From Micrasema longulum (Eukaryota > Arthropoda > Insecta > Trichoptera > Brachycentridae): a stretch of 64,000 nucleotides of DNA. Both the position numbers and the translations under genes were made by a program. The stretch covers positions 122,201-186,200 of the forward strand of contig JAGVSM010000508.1 in the NCBI GenBank assembly GCA_022494885.1, written 5' to 3'. Positions 43,358-53,839 of this stretch are shown here, one piece after another (within the stretch, counting starts at the first letter, position 1; the number at the start of each line of letters is the position of its first letter). The notes under the pieces were generated by a model. The model saw only the letters and a program-made list of their open reading frames with translations. It was not told the DNA's origin and searched no databases.

Positions 43358-43742
43358 AAATACATACTTGTTTTACCATTCTTTCGGCGTCCACTCGTTC
43401 TACATGACCAAACTATCTCAGAGAGCCTTTCTTAATCTTATCAATTATACTTGACTTAAATTTACACTCTCGCCTGATTTCATCATTCGTAACCCTGTTA
43501 TACATTGATTTCCCACACATTTATCTAAGAGATCGCATTTCAACCGCGTTCACTCGGCTTTTATCCTTCCTCTGCCAGTTCCATGTTTTACTTCCATGCA
43601 TAAGTGTTGGGACTGAAACTTCGTTGCGCACTGTCAGTTTAGCTTCGATTGACATATATTTATTAACATTTACTGTGCTTAGTACGCCGTTCATTTTGCT
43701 GCCCGCATTCTCACTCTACTTTGAAACCATGCTTCCTAGATA
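43358..43742 (-). pseudogene. RTE-like LINE fragment
   Basis: Reverse of the same family as 45528 and 61715: the minus strand encodes TLMHGSKTWNW-like, KINVCGKSMYNRVTNDEIRR and LRWFGHVE-like blocks. Its 3' end is missing beyond the ACCATTCTTTC phrase, and the upstream end is joined to repeat D. Confidence 0.75.
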
Positions 43743-43746
43743 CACT

Positions 43747-44160
43747 AATGAGGAACTTCAGCCCTACGGGAAATTGGATACAAAAAACGTTTTCTTACGC
43801 GGGGTAAAAATTAGAGCATTCAATTGTACTGCAAAGTTTCTTGAAAATGTACGGAAAAAATAATAATAAATATTTTGATAAAAACGCACTACTTTAAATG
43901 ATGTCACTGGTTCGTGTGAATCAACCTATAATCTAAGAGCTATGGAAGATTTCCGGTCAGCTTGTCGTTTCTGGACCAATGGGAAGAACTGAATGAGAAT
44001 ACGCGTAAATGAACCTCTGACGTTACACGCGGAGTTATTTCAGAAATACAAAACTTTGAAAAATCGTAGCGCCGATAATACGATATATAAAAATTAAAAA
44101 AAAATAATTTTGACTTAGTTCAACAGTCTATTAACAAATATTATTTTTTTTAAAACCAAT
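43747..44160 (+). repeat. Repeat D, copy 2
   Basis: The longest uninterrupted copy: AATGAGGAACTTCAGCCC through GATGTCACTGGTTCGTGTGA, GTAGCGCCGATAATACGATA and TTTTGACTTAGTTC. Non-coding. Confidence 0.65.
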
Positions 44161-44417
44161 GAACTTCCTCATTCTTTTACTTGTTCAATACATTTTTTGG
44201 TTATGAAAGAATATACGGTAAAAACAAATAATTGCTTATTTTCTTTTAATTTAAAGATTCATCATGCTTCAAATTCCTGATATGTAAATAAAATGACAAC
44301 GGCAAATACATTTACTGTTCTCGCATTTTTACTTATTCGTTGCGTAATAACTTTTCATTTTATTTCGTAAACTTGTATCGAGGCAGGAAACTTTTTTTTT
44401 CTGTAACTGGAATTCAG

Positions 44418-44552
44418 AACAGAATGATTAATCTTGTATTTAAGGGAAGGGAACGATACTGTTACAATGATTTACTAAACAGGATAGAAGACAGGTTCAA
44501 AGGAAAGATAATTGAAGAGGAGCTAGAACAAAGGACGAAAGCTTCTAACTAA
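44418..44552 (+). CDS. Candidate short exon, unrecognised
   Basis: CTTTTTTTTTTCTGTAACTGGAATTCAG looks like a 3' splice site ending at 44417. From 44418 the frame NRMINLVFKGRERYCYNDLL, NRIEDRFKGKIIEEELEQRT ends with TAA at 44550-44552. The charged, helix-like composition is unlike nearby chance frames. No homologue was recalled; a transposon ORF end is possible. Confidence 0.3.
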   Translation, partial: NRMINLVFKGRERYCYNDLLNRIEDRFKGKIIEEELEQRTKASN

Positions 44553-44717
44553 ACCTTTGACAGCAAATTTAAATAGCTGCTTTACTACCCTTACTTGGGT
44601 ACCGATATATATGAGATATTTAATATCGAAGTGAATCTAACTCCGTGAACTGTTCAAAAATAACGAAAAGCTGTCGCACAACACTCGCGATTATGTTTAA
44701 AATCCTTTTTTTTTAAT

Positions 44718-44860
44718 GAGGCGGGTTGTCTCGTTGGTATTGTAGAAAGCTAACGAATTAAACCGGATTCAAATCCCGCTCTATCACAACCCGATTCCAA
44801 TATTCTAATTTTTGTACAACTCGTTGAAAATCACATCCGTTTATCTTTATCATATTTCTT
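44718..44860 (+). mobile_element. S3 SINE, diverged
   Basis: GCGGGTTGTCTCGTTGGTAT, GGATTCAAATCCCGCT (B-box), GATTCCAATATTCTAA and ACAACTCGTTGAAAATCAC keep the S3 plan. Confidence 0.65.
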
Positions 44861-44933
44861 TCGACTTGTTTTTTTTAAATGTGACTACATTTAATATAAT
44901 ATTAAGTTTTGTACTGTATAATGCTTACCAGTG

Positions 44934-44975
44934 TAAAGATGCCCGTTAGAGGGTAAAAGCGTTAGTTGGTCAAAT
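44934..44975 (+). repeat. Repeat J, copy 2
   Basis: GTAAAGA, T, GCCC/GGGT stem, AAAAGC, GTTAGTTGGTC; homologous to 26580-26618. Confidence 0.4.
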
Positions 44976-45185
44976 AAAGATTTAGCGTTCAATAAAAACT
45001 TTTAAAATAATTTTTATAAAGAAGCAAACATTATAGTAATAATCCTCACCCTTAACCATTGGTTTTTCCCTCAATTATGATTAATGTACATGCTTCAGTT
45101 CATAAGATTATTTTTATTTTCTACTTAAGTACCTTGAATTATATAACTAAATAAGGACATTCAATCCAAATAATCTTCACATTCG

Positions 45186-45290
45186 TTTGAAAATGCCCTA
45201 AAAAGGCGAAACAATTGTTACGAAGTTTTTATTTTTACATGTTTATATTTGTAAAAATAAAATAAAGTGTTCAGTAGACTCAAATCAGTG
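45186..45290 (+). repeat. Repeat K with hammerhead-like motif
   Basis: TTTGAAAA, T, GCC/GGC stem, GAAAC at 45186-45212, then an A/T-rich end with AATAAAATAAAGTG. The same layout as H and J, but position G8 is A. Confidence 0.3.
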
Positions 45291-45527
45291 TTTGATTTCT
45301 AATTATAAGTTTAAATATGGAGTTCTACAAAATAAACACCAAATCAATCAATAATAATCCTAATCCCTTACGAAGAATCCGAAATAATTCTACCCACACA
45401 ACTGTATACTTAATTATTTTTTTTCGAAAAATTACTGTAACTATTGATTTAAAAAAATTGTGAAAAAGTGATTTAATCAAACTAAATGCCTAAATTTATT
45501 TTATTAAAGTATAGTCTGCTACCTTTA

Positions 45528-46290
45528 ACAACCTATAATAAACAACTTATTATCACGTTCGATAAACAGTATCTGAAGTGTGACTATAAAACGTTTAATT
45601 GTATTACGTATTATAAATTTGATTAGATAAATCAATAAACATGAATACTTCTGAATTAAATTTCTTCTGGAGAATTGGTGTATCTGGAAAGCATGTTTTG
45701 AGAGATGGAAGAGTAGAAAAGGATGTTGAAAGGAGAGTGAATGCGGGCAACAAAATGAACGGAGCACTAAGCACAGTAATTGCTAATAAAAATATGTCAA
45801 TCGAAGCTAAACTAAACGAAAGTTTTAACACTTATGTATGGAAGTGAAACATGGAACTGGCAGAGGAAGGATGAAAGCCGAGTGAACGCGGTTGAAATCA
45901 ATGTATGACAGGGTTACGAATGATGAAATCAGGCGAGAGTGTAAATCTGAGTTAAGTATAATCGATAAGATTAAGGAAGGGTCTCTGAGATGGTTTGGTC
46001 ACGTAGAACGAATGGACGACGAAAGAATGGTAAAACAAGTACGAGTACATATAGCGAACACGAACGGTAACGTGAGACGAGGACGACCGAGGAAGACGTG
46101 GCAAGATCAGATAAACCAAAATCTTAAGTCTGGTCATGTCAAAAGCAGACAGAACCGTAGGCCATGTATGACAAGAATGATGAATGTGGAAGAAGCTAGG
46201 AATGTATGCCAGGATAGACGTGTGTGGCAGTCCATTCTCTCTGCCTACCTCTACGGGGGAATGGCGTGATGGTAGTAGTAGTAGTAGAAC
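45528..46290 (+). pseudogene. RTE-like LINE, 5'-truncated, (GTA)n tail
   Basis: Starts with about 120 bp non-coding sequence shared with 61760-61888, then WRIGVSGKHVLRDGRVEKDV, NAGNKMNGALSTVIANKN, a shift, MYDRVTNDEIRRECKSELSI, LRWFGHVERMDDERMVKQVR, RRGRPRKTWQDQINQ and NVEEARNVCQDRRVW. This is the C-terminal third of RTE-type ORF2. A 29-bp deletion between GAAAT repeats (near 45898) and a loss near 45810 break the frame. Ends GGCGTGATG(GTA)n. Confidence 0.85.
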
Positions 46291-46299
46291 ACATTATTA

Positions 46300-47555
46300 T
46301 TTTTTTATGCTTACTTCATTTTATTTTTGTAAATGGCCTTTGTACCGTTTATTCAAAAAAAGATAAAATATTAGTTAAAAATTATCAAGAAATAAAATAT
46401 AATATGGAGAGAAAAGAAGCACTCTATATTCAATATGAAAACTTGTATGGGTACTGTGATAGCCATAACTTAGGCTGCGTTACATTTACCAAGTATTTTT
46501 AATGTATAACTAATAAGCTTTTACACGCGGCATCACTGGCGTGGTTTTAAGGAGAAATTAGTTAATTAATTGGTTTTGTCGTTTAGCAATAAAAAAATTC
46601 TCGATAGAATATATTTTTTCCGAATAAAAGTAGCCTGCTCAATTGCCTATCCTCCAACTATCGCTACGTAAAAAATACGAAACTCCTTTAGTCTATGGGG
46701 ACCTAGCATTGGTACTCTATATAAATATTATTTTTTTTACTAAGGCTTTTCCCGAGGGAGTAATATTTTTTGTGGTTGAAGAGTAGCTAGTAAGACTTGT
46801 CAGCTCTCTTGCTATCCTTATGCAAACAATCATTACAACTTTCGCACTACTTGTTTTGCCTGTTAAAGTTGACGTGAAATGACGTGACGATACTTGCTCC
46901 CTCCGCTGGTCATTCCCTTTCCTTCGGGGATTACTTTTTAGCTCGGATTTGTATAGAGTGTTATCTTTATATACCATATCTCAACGTTATAAATCTATTT
47001 TAAGCCTTGTTCAAAGCGTTGATAAATGACGTAATATTTCAGTTTAAATTTTGCCATAACTTCTGCACGGGTAAATTAATCTGTCACTTTCTGTAATAGT
47101 AACTGATCAACGAATTGAACCTGTTCTACCTTTGTACCGATATATCTTGTAAGGGACTAATCTCTATCATCCCTCACGTAGTTGGACTAGCCGCAAACCC
47201 TTTGGAAGGTATGATAGAACAATTTAAATTTTCCCTAACTTACCCCATCGATACAGGATCCGAGGACTTTAATAAAATGAATGCATTTTGCGACTCGTCT
47301 CGGCAAAGTTCTATTATACATGGTTATTTAACCTTTGAGATATATTGGCCTACCGTCAAAACCAATTTTGGAAAATAATTCACAAACAAAAAGACTAACT
47401 CAAATCAATCTCCATTACATTATTTTGATGTCGCTTTATAGCCTATTCTCAACTGTGTATCAACTGAGTCAAGTCAATGATTTTAATATTTCGCGTATGA
47501 ACGTTGAATATGTTAAGATGTTTTTCGCAAATTCATGAATTCCAAAGTTTTGCAA
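46300..47555. other. Unassigned stretch
   Basis: Open frames of 92 (46224), 86 (46717, minus) and 87 codons (47115) show no motif I recognise. 46850-46930 is slightly GC-richer. Confidence 0.35.
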
Positions 47556-47559
47556 TGAT

Positions 47560-47720
47560 TCAAATATACGTTATGTTTTAACATATTACAACTGAGATGG
47601 ATAATATATTAATTAGAGAAGAAAATATGAAAGTCAAGGCGTTTACCGGGCTTATGACATGTCATTGGCTAGTTTAAGTTACCATTTTACCACCGTCTGA
47701 CATTCATATTTTTTCCTGCG
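47560..47720. repeat. Repeat A, diverged partial copy
   Basis: ACATATTACAACTGAGATGG, GGCTTATGACATGTCATTGG and TTTAAGTTACCATTTTACCA follow the A arm and core at lower identity. Confidence 0.6.
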
Positions 47721-47769
47721 TTTAAGTATCTATAAAAAATAATGGTAATAATAATCTAATGTGACGTTT

Positions 47770-48305
47770 AACAAATTACAACAGGGATGGAGAATACCTT
47801 AAATAAGGGAATATGGAAGTCTAGGCATTTACAGGGCTTATGACCTGTCATTGGCTGGTTTAAGTGGCCGAAATCCAGTCTTTTGTCTACGAATTTTTGG
47901 ACAAACTCAAATATTGTAATGAAACCAACTGGCCCAAGAAGAAGTTTAAAAATTGAAAAATTGTTTTCAGGCGTTGCCTAGCATGTGAAATAATTCAGTC
48001 AGATTAATCTCTTCACAACAATAAAGGTTTCAGCTCTTTAACTTCACTAAAATCAACAAATGGAAGAATTGAAGACATTTGGATGTTCAAACATAGGTAA
48101 AATGGTGAATGTTACACAGTGTGTAAAGTGGCCACTTAAACCAGTCAATGACAGGACATAAGCCCTGATTATGCCTAGACTTCCATATTCCCTTATTTAA
48201 GGTATTCTCCATCCCTGTTGTAATTTGTTAATCTTAATGACTCCCGAGAGGGTGAAATCCAGTCTTTTGTCTACGAACATTTGGACAAACTCAAATATTG
48301 TAATA
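47770..48305. repeat. Repeat A, best copy: 59-bp perfect arms extending to about 100 bp
   Basis: 47770-47828 and 48171-48229 are exact reverse complements. The next about 40 bp (GGCTTATGACCTGTCATTGG and on) also pair with few mismatches. After each arm a direct repeat follows (GAAATCCAGTCTTTTGTCTA at 47871 and 48257). The interior has AATCTCTTCACAACAATAAA and GTTTCAGCTCTTTAACTTCA. No coding. Confidence 0.8.
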
Positions 48306-48309
48306 ATCT

Positions 48310-50600
48310 GACGTTATTAATTTATAAAATTACTTTAATGGACATAAGCTGATTGTGGTATAAGTAAATACAGTTTTTGCTACCATTCCTGTTTGCAATA
48401 TGGTCATGAAGATGAAAGACAATATCTGACATAGGCCATCTTTATAAATTGTCAAACTCACAATGGTAGTAGCAGAGTTCAATTCAATCTACTCGTAAAT
48501 CGCGAATTATGCAATTGAAAATTTCAAAAGAGTATCTCGTTTTTTGACAAAAAAACATAGATTTTTTGTATTAGTAAAACTAAAAGGTATAGGAAGATAA
48601 TTCCACGGTCATTAAAATGGTTTTGGTTATGTGAAGAAATGTACTTTCGTTCCCAATTTTTTTATGTTGAAGAGCTGAAACCTTTATATTTCATTGTGTA
48701 TGCTTCTTTTTCGACCAATTGGCTTAATCAATGTTTTCAGTTTGTCCAAATGTTCTTATTTATTTGGTTTTTCATATAAAGATACATATCACAGCAAAAT
48801 ACTAACGTATCCCTAACTTAATGAGCCCAAGAGATTTGTGTGGAGTTGGGACACGACATAATAGGAATTGGGAGCATGCATATTATTAAAGTATACTACA
48901 AATAAAAATTATTACATACAAATAAATTTCAATTAACATCTGGACAACACGCATTTTTTTTCACACAGACTTTATTCAATACACACATGATTACAATATT
49001 AATACATTATAAAGAAAACGAAGTATTAAAACAAATTTTGTCACGTAGACAAACGCGCTGACCACCACAATAATAAACAATTTAATTCTGTATTATATTT
49101 ATTTTTCTTGAGTAAGCAAATGTTTTTGGCGTATAGATTGTTGTGCTATATTTAGTTATCAATGTGCCAAACTTGCTTTGTTTCTTTGTTATTCTCAATA
49201 TGTGTTATTTTTTTAATTTTTATATTATTTATGTCTCGAATTGAGTTGTTGTAACTCTTGGAAATGTAATTCAGCGTATTATACTTGTAAAATACTTTGT
49301 GTTATATGATTTAAAAATAAAAAAATAAATAAAAAAAATATTAATTCGTCCCATAGTTGGTGAATCAGTTGGGATCAGTTATGCATAAAGCTGTCACACG
49401 TTTGATTGTGCAAAATAACTACTTCTTTTACAATCTTCAATGATAGCAATAAAGTACTTTTTTTTTCTTCAATATTTTCGCTGTTTGATAACAATGTTGA
49501 TTTTTCATTTAAAAAAAAAACAACTTTTTTACATAGTAATTTCAAGACCGTACGAATTTTCACCACTATTTTTTTTTTAAACGAGTATAAATATATTCAA
49601 GCCATAAATAACATCATTCGGAAAGAGGGGGTTCAGAAACTCTACTAAATCTATGTTCAAGGATCAAAGGGTTAATTTAACTGTATGTATACGAAACATA
49701 AATAATGTTAGCAATTCTAGTATTTCTCTACAATGCTCATAAAATAAAAAATGTTTTTTCAAGTGTTCGGTCTATTCGTTTAATTGAAAGCTGAAAAGCT
49801 TTCGAGCTAAAAGCTGAACTCTTTTTATACCAATTTAATTCCTTATTCTGTTTTTCTCTGTGAAATATCGGATGCATAAAGCTTTGGCTTAAGTCATTGG
49901 AACTTTCCCCCTCCCCCTTCCGCTCCTTTCTAGCGTACAACTTCCGGTTGGCTTACTTCCGAATCCGGTAACTTAATGCGATTTGCAGATCCGACTACTT
50001 GTCAAATTGCATTTCCTAGTGCAGACAAAGTCGAGGAAGAACGCATTATTTTTCACAAATTCGAGAAAAATCTGACATGCAATTTTGGAAGCTCTTCGGG
50101 TTAGAAAATATTCGTCGTGTGCGGGAACGAGAACTGCAATCATATTTTTGCATCACAGATTTTATTTGAAACGTAATAATGGTTTTTTTTATACCTGACT
50201 GCGAATTGCCAAACTGTGTTCTGACACAGATACCCCTAGTCTGTGCTGGACTACTTTGTGCTCTTAAAGAGGAAACGTCGCCTGACTTTCATTCATACAA
50301 ACGTATTCCTATATTTTCATGCTTTTATTAAAACTCCTAACCTATCTTAACCTAACAAAAACCTAATCTAAGCCTTCCTTACCTAACCTAACCAGTGCAG
50401 AACAGGGGGTCGTTGTTTATGACAGTCTGTACTTGTAAGTATCGTGCTAAAATGTTTTTAAGGTGATTCTAAACGAAAATATGAAACTAATTATTAATTA
50501 ATTAATTAATTACATTAATTTTTTGACTATGACTAAATATGTTTCTTACTATGTATTTTGTTTTTATTTCGCATTTTACTGAGCTTCAAAATATTTTTAT
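48310..50600. other. Mostly unassigned; repeat A fragment at 48655-48765
   Basis: 48655-48765 (GAAGAGCTGAAACCTTTATA, CAGTTTGTCCAAATG) is a repeat A piece. 49880-50410 holds GC-richer patches and a loose run of CCTAA-like words at 50336-50395, too irregular to call telomeric. No gene seen. Confidence 0.35.
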
Positions 50601-50619
50601 AGACATATTTATATATTTT

Positions 50620-50885
50620 TAATGGTTTTTACTATGTTTTCACTACATTTAAAACTTTGTTTTTATTATGTTTTTGCTTCGTTTTTTTTACTACATTTTT
50701 ACTATGTTTTTACTACATTTTTACTATGTTTTTACTACATTTTTACTATGTTTTTACTACAATTTTACTATGTTTTTACTACCTTTTTACTTCAATTTTA
50801 CTATGTTTTTACTACATTTTTACTATGTTTTACTACATTTTTTACAATGTTTTTACTCCATTTTTTACTTTGTGTTTGTTGTAGT
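50620..50885. repeat. Minisatellite, ACTATGTTTTTACTACATTT-type units
   Basis: Units of about 21-22 bp alternate ACTATGTTTTT and ACTACATTTTT for some 260 bp, giving repetitive FYYVFTTFLL frames in several phases. The open frames follow from the repeat and are not genes. Confidence 0.9.
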
Positions 50886-50953
50886 TAGGCAGTCAAAGCA
50901 ACTTATGATAATAAATAAAAAAAATATTTATAGAAAGCGTTTTTAAAATTTTT

Positions 50954-51252
50954 AATTGAAAAATGCTATTTTCAGGGGGTTTTTCAATGGAAATTTTACA
51001 AAACTTGGTTTGCGGAAACTTCACACTATATTTATTGCAACAAATACCATAACAATATAATTGAGGTCCTTTTCACAAAATAGTGTACAAAACAAAAAAT
51101 AAGTTATTTTTTAAGATAAGCTATTTTTTTAAAAGGACCAAAATTATAATGTTATGGTATTATTTGTTACAATCAATATAGTGTAATGTTTCCGCAAACA
51201 AAGTTTTGTAAAATTTCCATTGGAAATTAACATAAAAATTGCATTTTTCAAT
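50954..51252. mobile_element. Fold-back palindrome, about 300 bp
   Basis: Outer ends ATTGAAAAATGC and GCATTTTTCAAT match. Inner blocks ATGGAAATTTTACAAAACTT, TTTGCGGAAAC and CCATAACAATATAATT pair with their reverse complements on the right. Centre near 51103. Non-coding; it ends 27 bp before the next element. Confidence 0.8.
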
Positions 51253-51279
51253 AAAAAAAATTATAAAAGCACCATCTAT

Positions 51280-53281
51280 GAATTAATATATTCAGTTTTT
51301 CTACTGACATTTCTTGGTGAAACTGCATTTTAATTATAATAATATATATACGTATATAATTTTATTCCACTTTTATTTATAATTTTTTTTATACCAGTGA
51401 CCGGGTTTCGTCGTGACCGACATCGTCAGACCAGTCTGATGAAAAAACAGAAATTTGTTGATAGATCAAAAGTTGAATGTACTTTTAGCGATGACTGTAA
51501 AAAAATAGCAGACATATCAATGTACGAGGGGTAGTCTCTCCCCTCTCTTTCCCTAAGGCGCCGTACTTCCTGCCTTCCCCACCCCCGAGTCACCAACCCC
51601 TATTTTTCTTTCCTCCCCTGAGAATCGGTAATTGACCTCTGCTAAGTGTCACGCTTTAAAATAACCTAACCTTAAAATAGTCTATACGTTTTCTAGGACC
51701 AAGACTTGCTTAAGAACGACGAAAAAATGCGTTTATTTGAAGAAAGTAATTTAGCTTAGGGAATCAAGTAGCCGAAAACAATATATCTGTTTCGTTTAGT
51801 TAGTGTTATATTAAATATATAAACCGTACTGAAGATTTCAAATACGTACAAACAAACATTACACAAACGTAAGATAACTTTTTCGCACGATTGTGGTTCA
51901 ATTTGGAATATTTATAGAGTAATAGCGTTGCCATGTTCTTTTTCGAAAAACCAGACCAGAACCCACACCAAACAGTTTTTTTTTGTTTCATTGGTTTTTT
52001 AAGCAATTTTCAAGAATTTTCTTCACCTCAAACACGACGGTTTAGTTTGTTAACATTGCCGTCAATTTTAAAATGATCTTTATCGATCAAGACAATTTTG
52101 TTTGAACAATTCTTATTTTCTTGTCTATTTTTTATGGCCCAATTACCAAATTGTCGACGTGATTCGTGGTCAGTTGGCTTTAATTTTTGTGTTAAATGCA
52201 GAATATTGAACAAAAATATTGGTTTCAGATTTAAGTGCTGTGAACGACGACGAATAATTATTTATGTCCTTGGCTCTTCAGCTACACTTGAGCTAACAGC
52301 GGCAAAATTTTTTTGGGACTTGAACGACTACTACGGCGATAAATTCTGCTTTTTGATCTTAAACTGAACGAGTCTTCAAAATTTTCAACGACAAGTTTAA
52401 AAGCACGGTTTGTCAGAGAATTTTCTCTTCTGTATTTTAAATGAATTTTTTTTCCAAGTTCTGAAAAACTTTCGCCATATTTAAAATAAGTTTAAATAGA
52501 GGAAACACGTTGTCACGTCATGTAGCGATCCATTTCAACTAACCGGAATGCATTTACTTTATACCTGAACAAAAATCGGTTAAGAAAAATGGCGGCAAAT
52601 TTAAAAAGATACCTCAAATTTTAACACCCTTTATATCAATTATATCAAACACATAAGTTCATATCGTTACGTTTGTCCTTATCATGGAAAGCCGGATAAC
52701 AGGATGCGCAAGTAGATACTGAATTAAAAATAAAGTTTGTAAGTCATAAGTTTCAATAATCCTTATGGGATTCTGACATTTAAAAAGATGCCATGTCCAT
52801 ATTTTTTTCCATTTTTTCGTAATGTTCATATGCAAGTCCACAAATATGCAGTTATAATTTAACGTTGTCATGCAGAAAGCAGCCAGTCCACAATAATTTT
52901 TAAAAAAGATATTGATTTTATCGGATGCAGTAAGGTCAATTCTATGTTTTGCTAAAAACAGTCAGACTGTTTTCATACAAAAAACTGAATCTGAAAATGG
53001 TATCAATCACAAAAATAGCATTTCTCAATTTACAGAAAACACCCACAGTACAAAAAAAATATTACGGTACTTTAAAAATCATTAAAACTGATCAATAATA
53101 TAATCAGATTACTGTTTGTAATATTAAAAAAAAACTAATGTATTAATTTAGAAACCCGGTCACTGGTAAAAAATGTATAAAATAATTATAAATAAAAGTG
53201 GAATAAAACTATAAAGTATTTTTATTATTATAATTAAAATGCAGTTCCACGAAATGTCAGTAGGAAAACTCAATATATTAA
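51280..53281 (-). mobile_element. 2.0 kb Tc1/mariner-superfamily element with about 130-bp inverted repeats
   Basis: 51280-51409 and 53151-53281 are reverse complements (for example TACTGACATTTCKTGG, TTATTCCACTTTTATTTATA, CCAGTGACCGGGTTTC). The interior carries a broken transposase on the minus strand. Just inside the left repeat is a hammerhead-like motif (51399-51429). The long inverted repeats could be the element's own TIRs, or PLE-type terminal repeats in inverted orientation that enclose it. Confidence 0.7.
51830..52480 (-). pseudogene. Tc1/mariner-like (DDE_3) transposase, degraded
   Basis: Pieces in order on the minus strand: NSLTNRAFKLVVENFEDSF (start of the helix-turn-helix/linker region), a hypervariable linker with shifts, then FNILHLTQKLKPTDHESRRQ, FGNWAIKNRQENKN, KIVLIDKDHFKIDGNVNKLN, KTVWCGFWSG and FFEKEHGNAITL. 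The order RRQFxNWxxE...FSDEAHFxLDGxVNKQN...VTVWCGFxxxxxIGPYFFE is that of a Tc1/mariner-type transposase. The FSDEAHF box reads LIDKDHF. Several stops and at least two shifts are present. Confidence 0.8.
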
Positions 53282-53284
53282 TGT

Positions 53285-53838
53285 ATTTATTGTTTATCAT
53301 TTGTTAATGTTATAAACATTCCAACTGTAGATTGAATTAGTAAGTCTTTTCACAAAGGTGCTATTATCTCAGTTTCACTTTTCTATGGCTGGCTGCTTTC
53401 TGCATACCTACGTTCAATTGTATGTAAATAACGTTTTTTTCATGATTTCATTCACATTTAATTAGAAGGTTTATTATACAGCTCAAAATTTTCGTAGTAT
53501 AAATCTAACAAAACCTACCCGTATTAAACTAGGATACTTGTTAAATTATTCAATTCTACTAGACAAATGAAGATATAGCGTGCAACTTGCAATTTTATTG
53601 TAAGGGTTGCAATTAAAGAAATGAATGTATTATACTTGAGGCACGAATGCCGCCATGGAAATGATTGTCTATATCTCTATATTCTCATCTCCATCAATGC
53701 AAAAGTGCTGTACAAAACACATCATCAATATTATCGGTATGCAAATCACATTTCATTCTTGCCATTTTATAAGAAAGATCGTCGATGTAATGCTTTGTAT
53801 GCCTACCTAAAAAATACTTCAAGGATTCTTAATATTGT
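53285..53838. other. Unassigned AT-rich stretch
   Basis: A 74-codon frame at 53621 shows no recognisable motif. Confidence 0.4.
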
Positions 53839-53839
53839 T

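Noticed and set aside
50336..50395. CCTAA-like telomeric repeat
   Set aside because: Words such as CCTAACCTAACC occur but spacing is irregular and short; too weak for an interstitial telomere.
50622..50946. Three overlapping membrane-like frames (FYYVFTTFLL)
   Set aside because: All arise from an ACTATGTTTTT minisatellite read in different phases.
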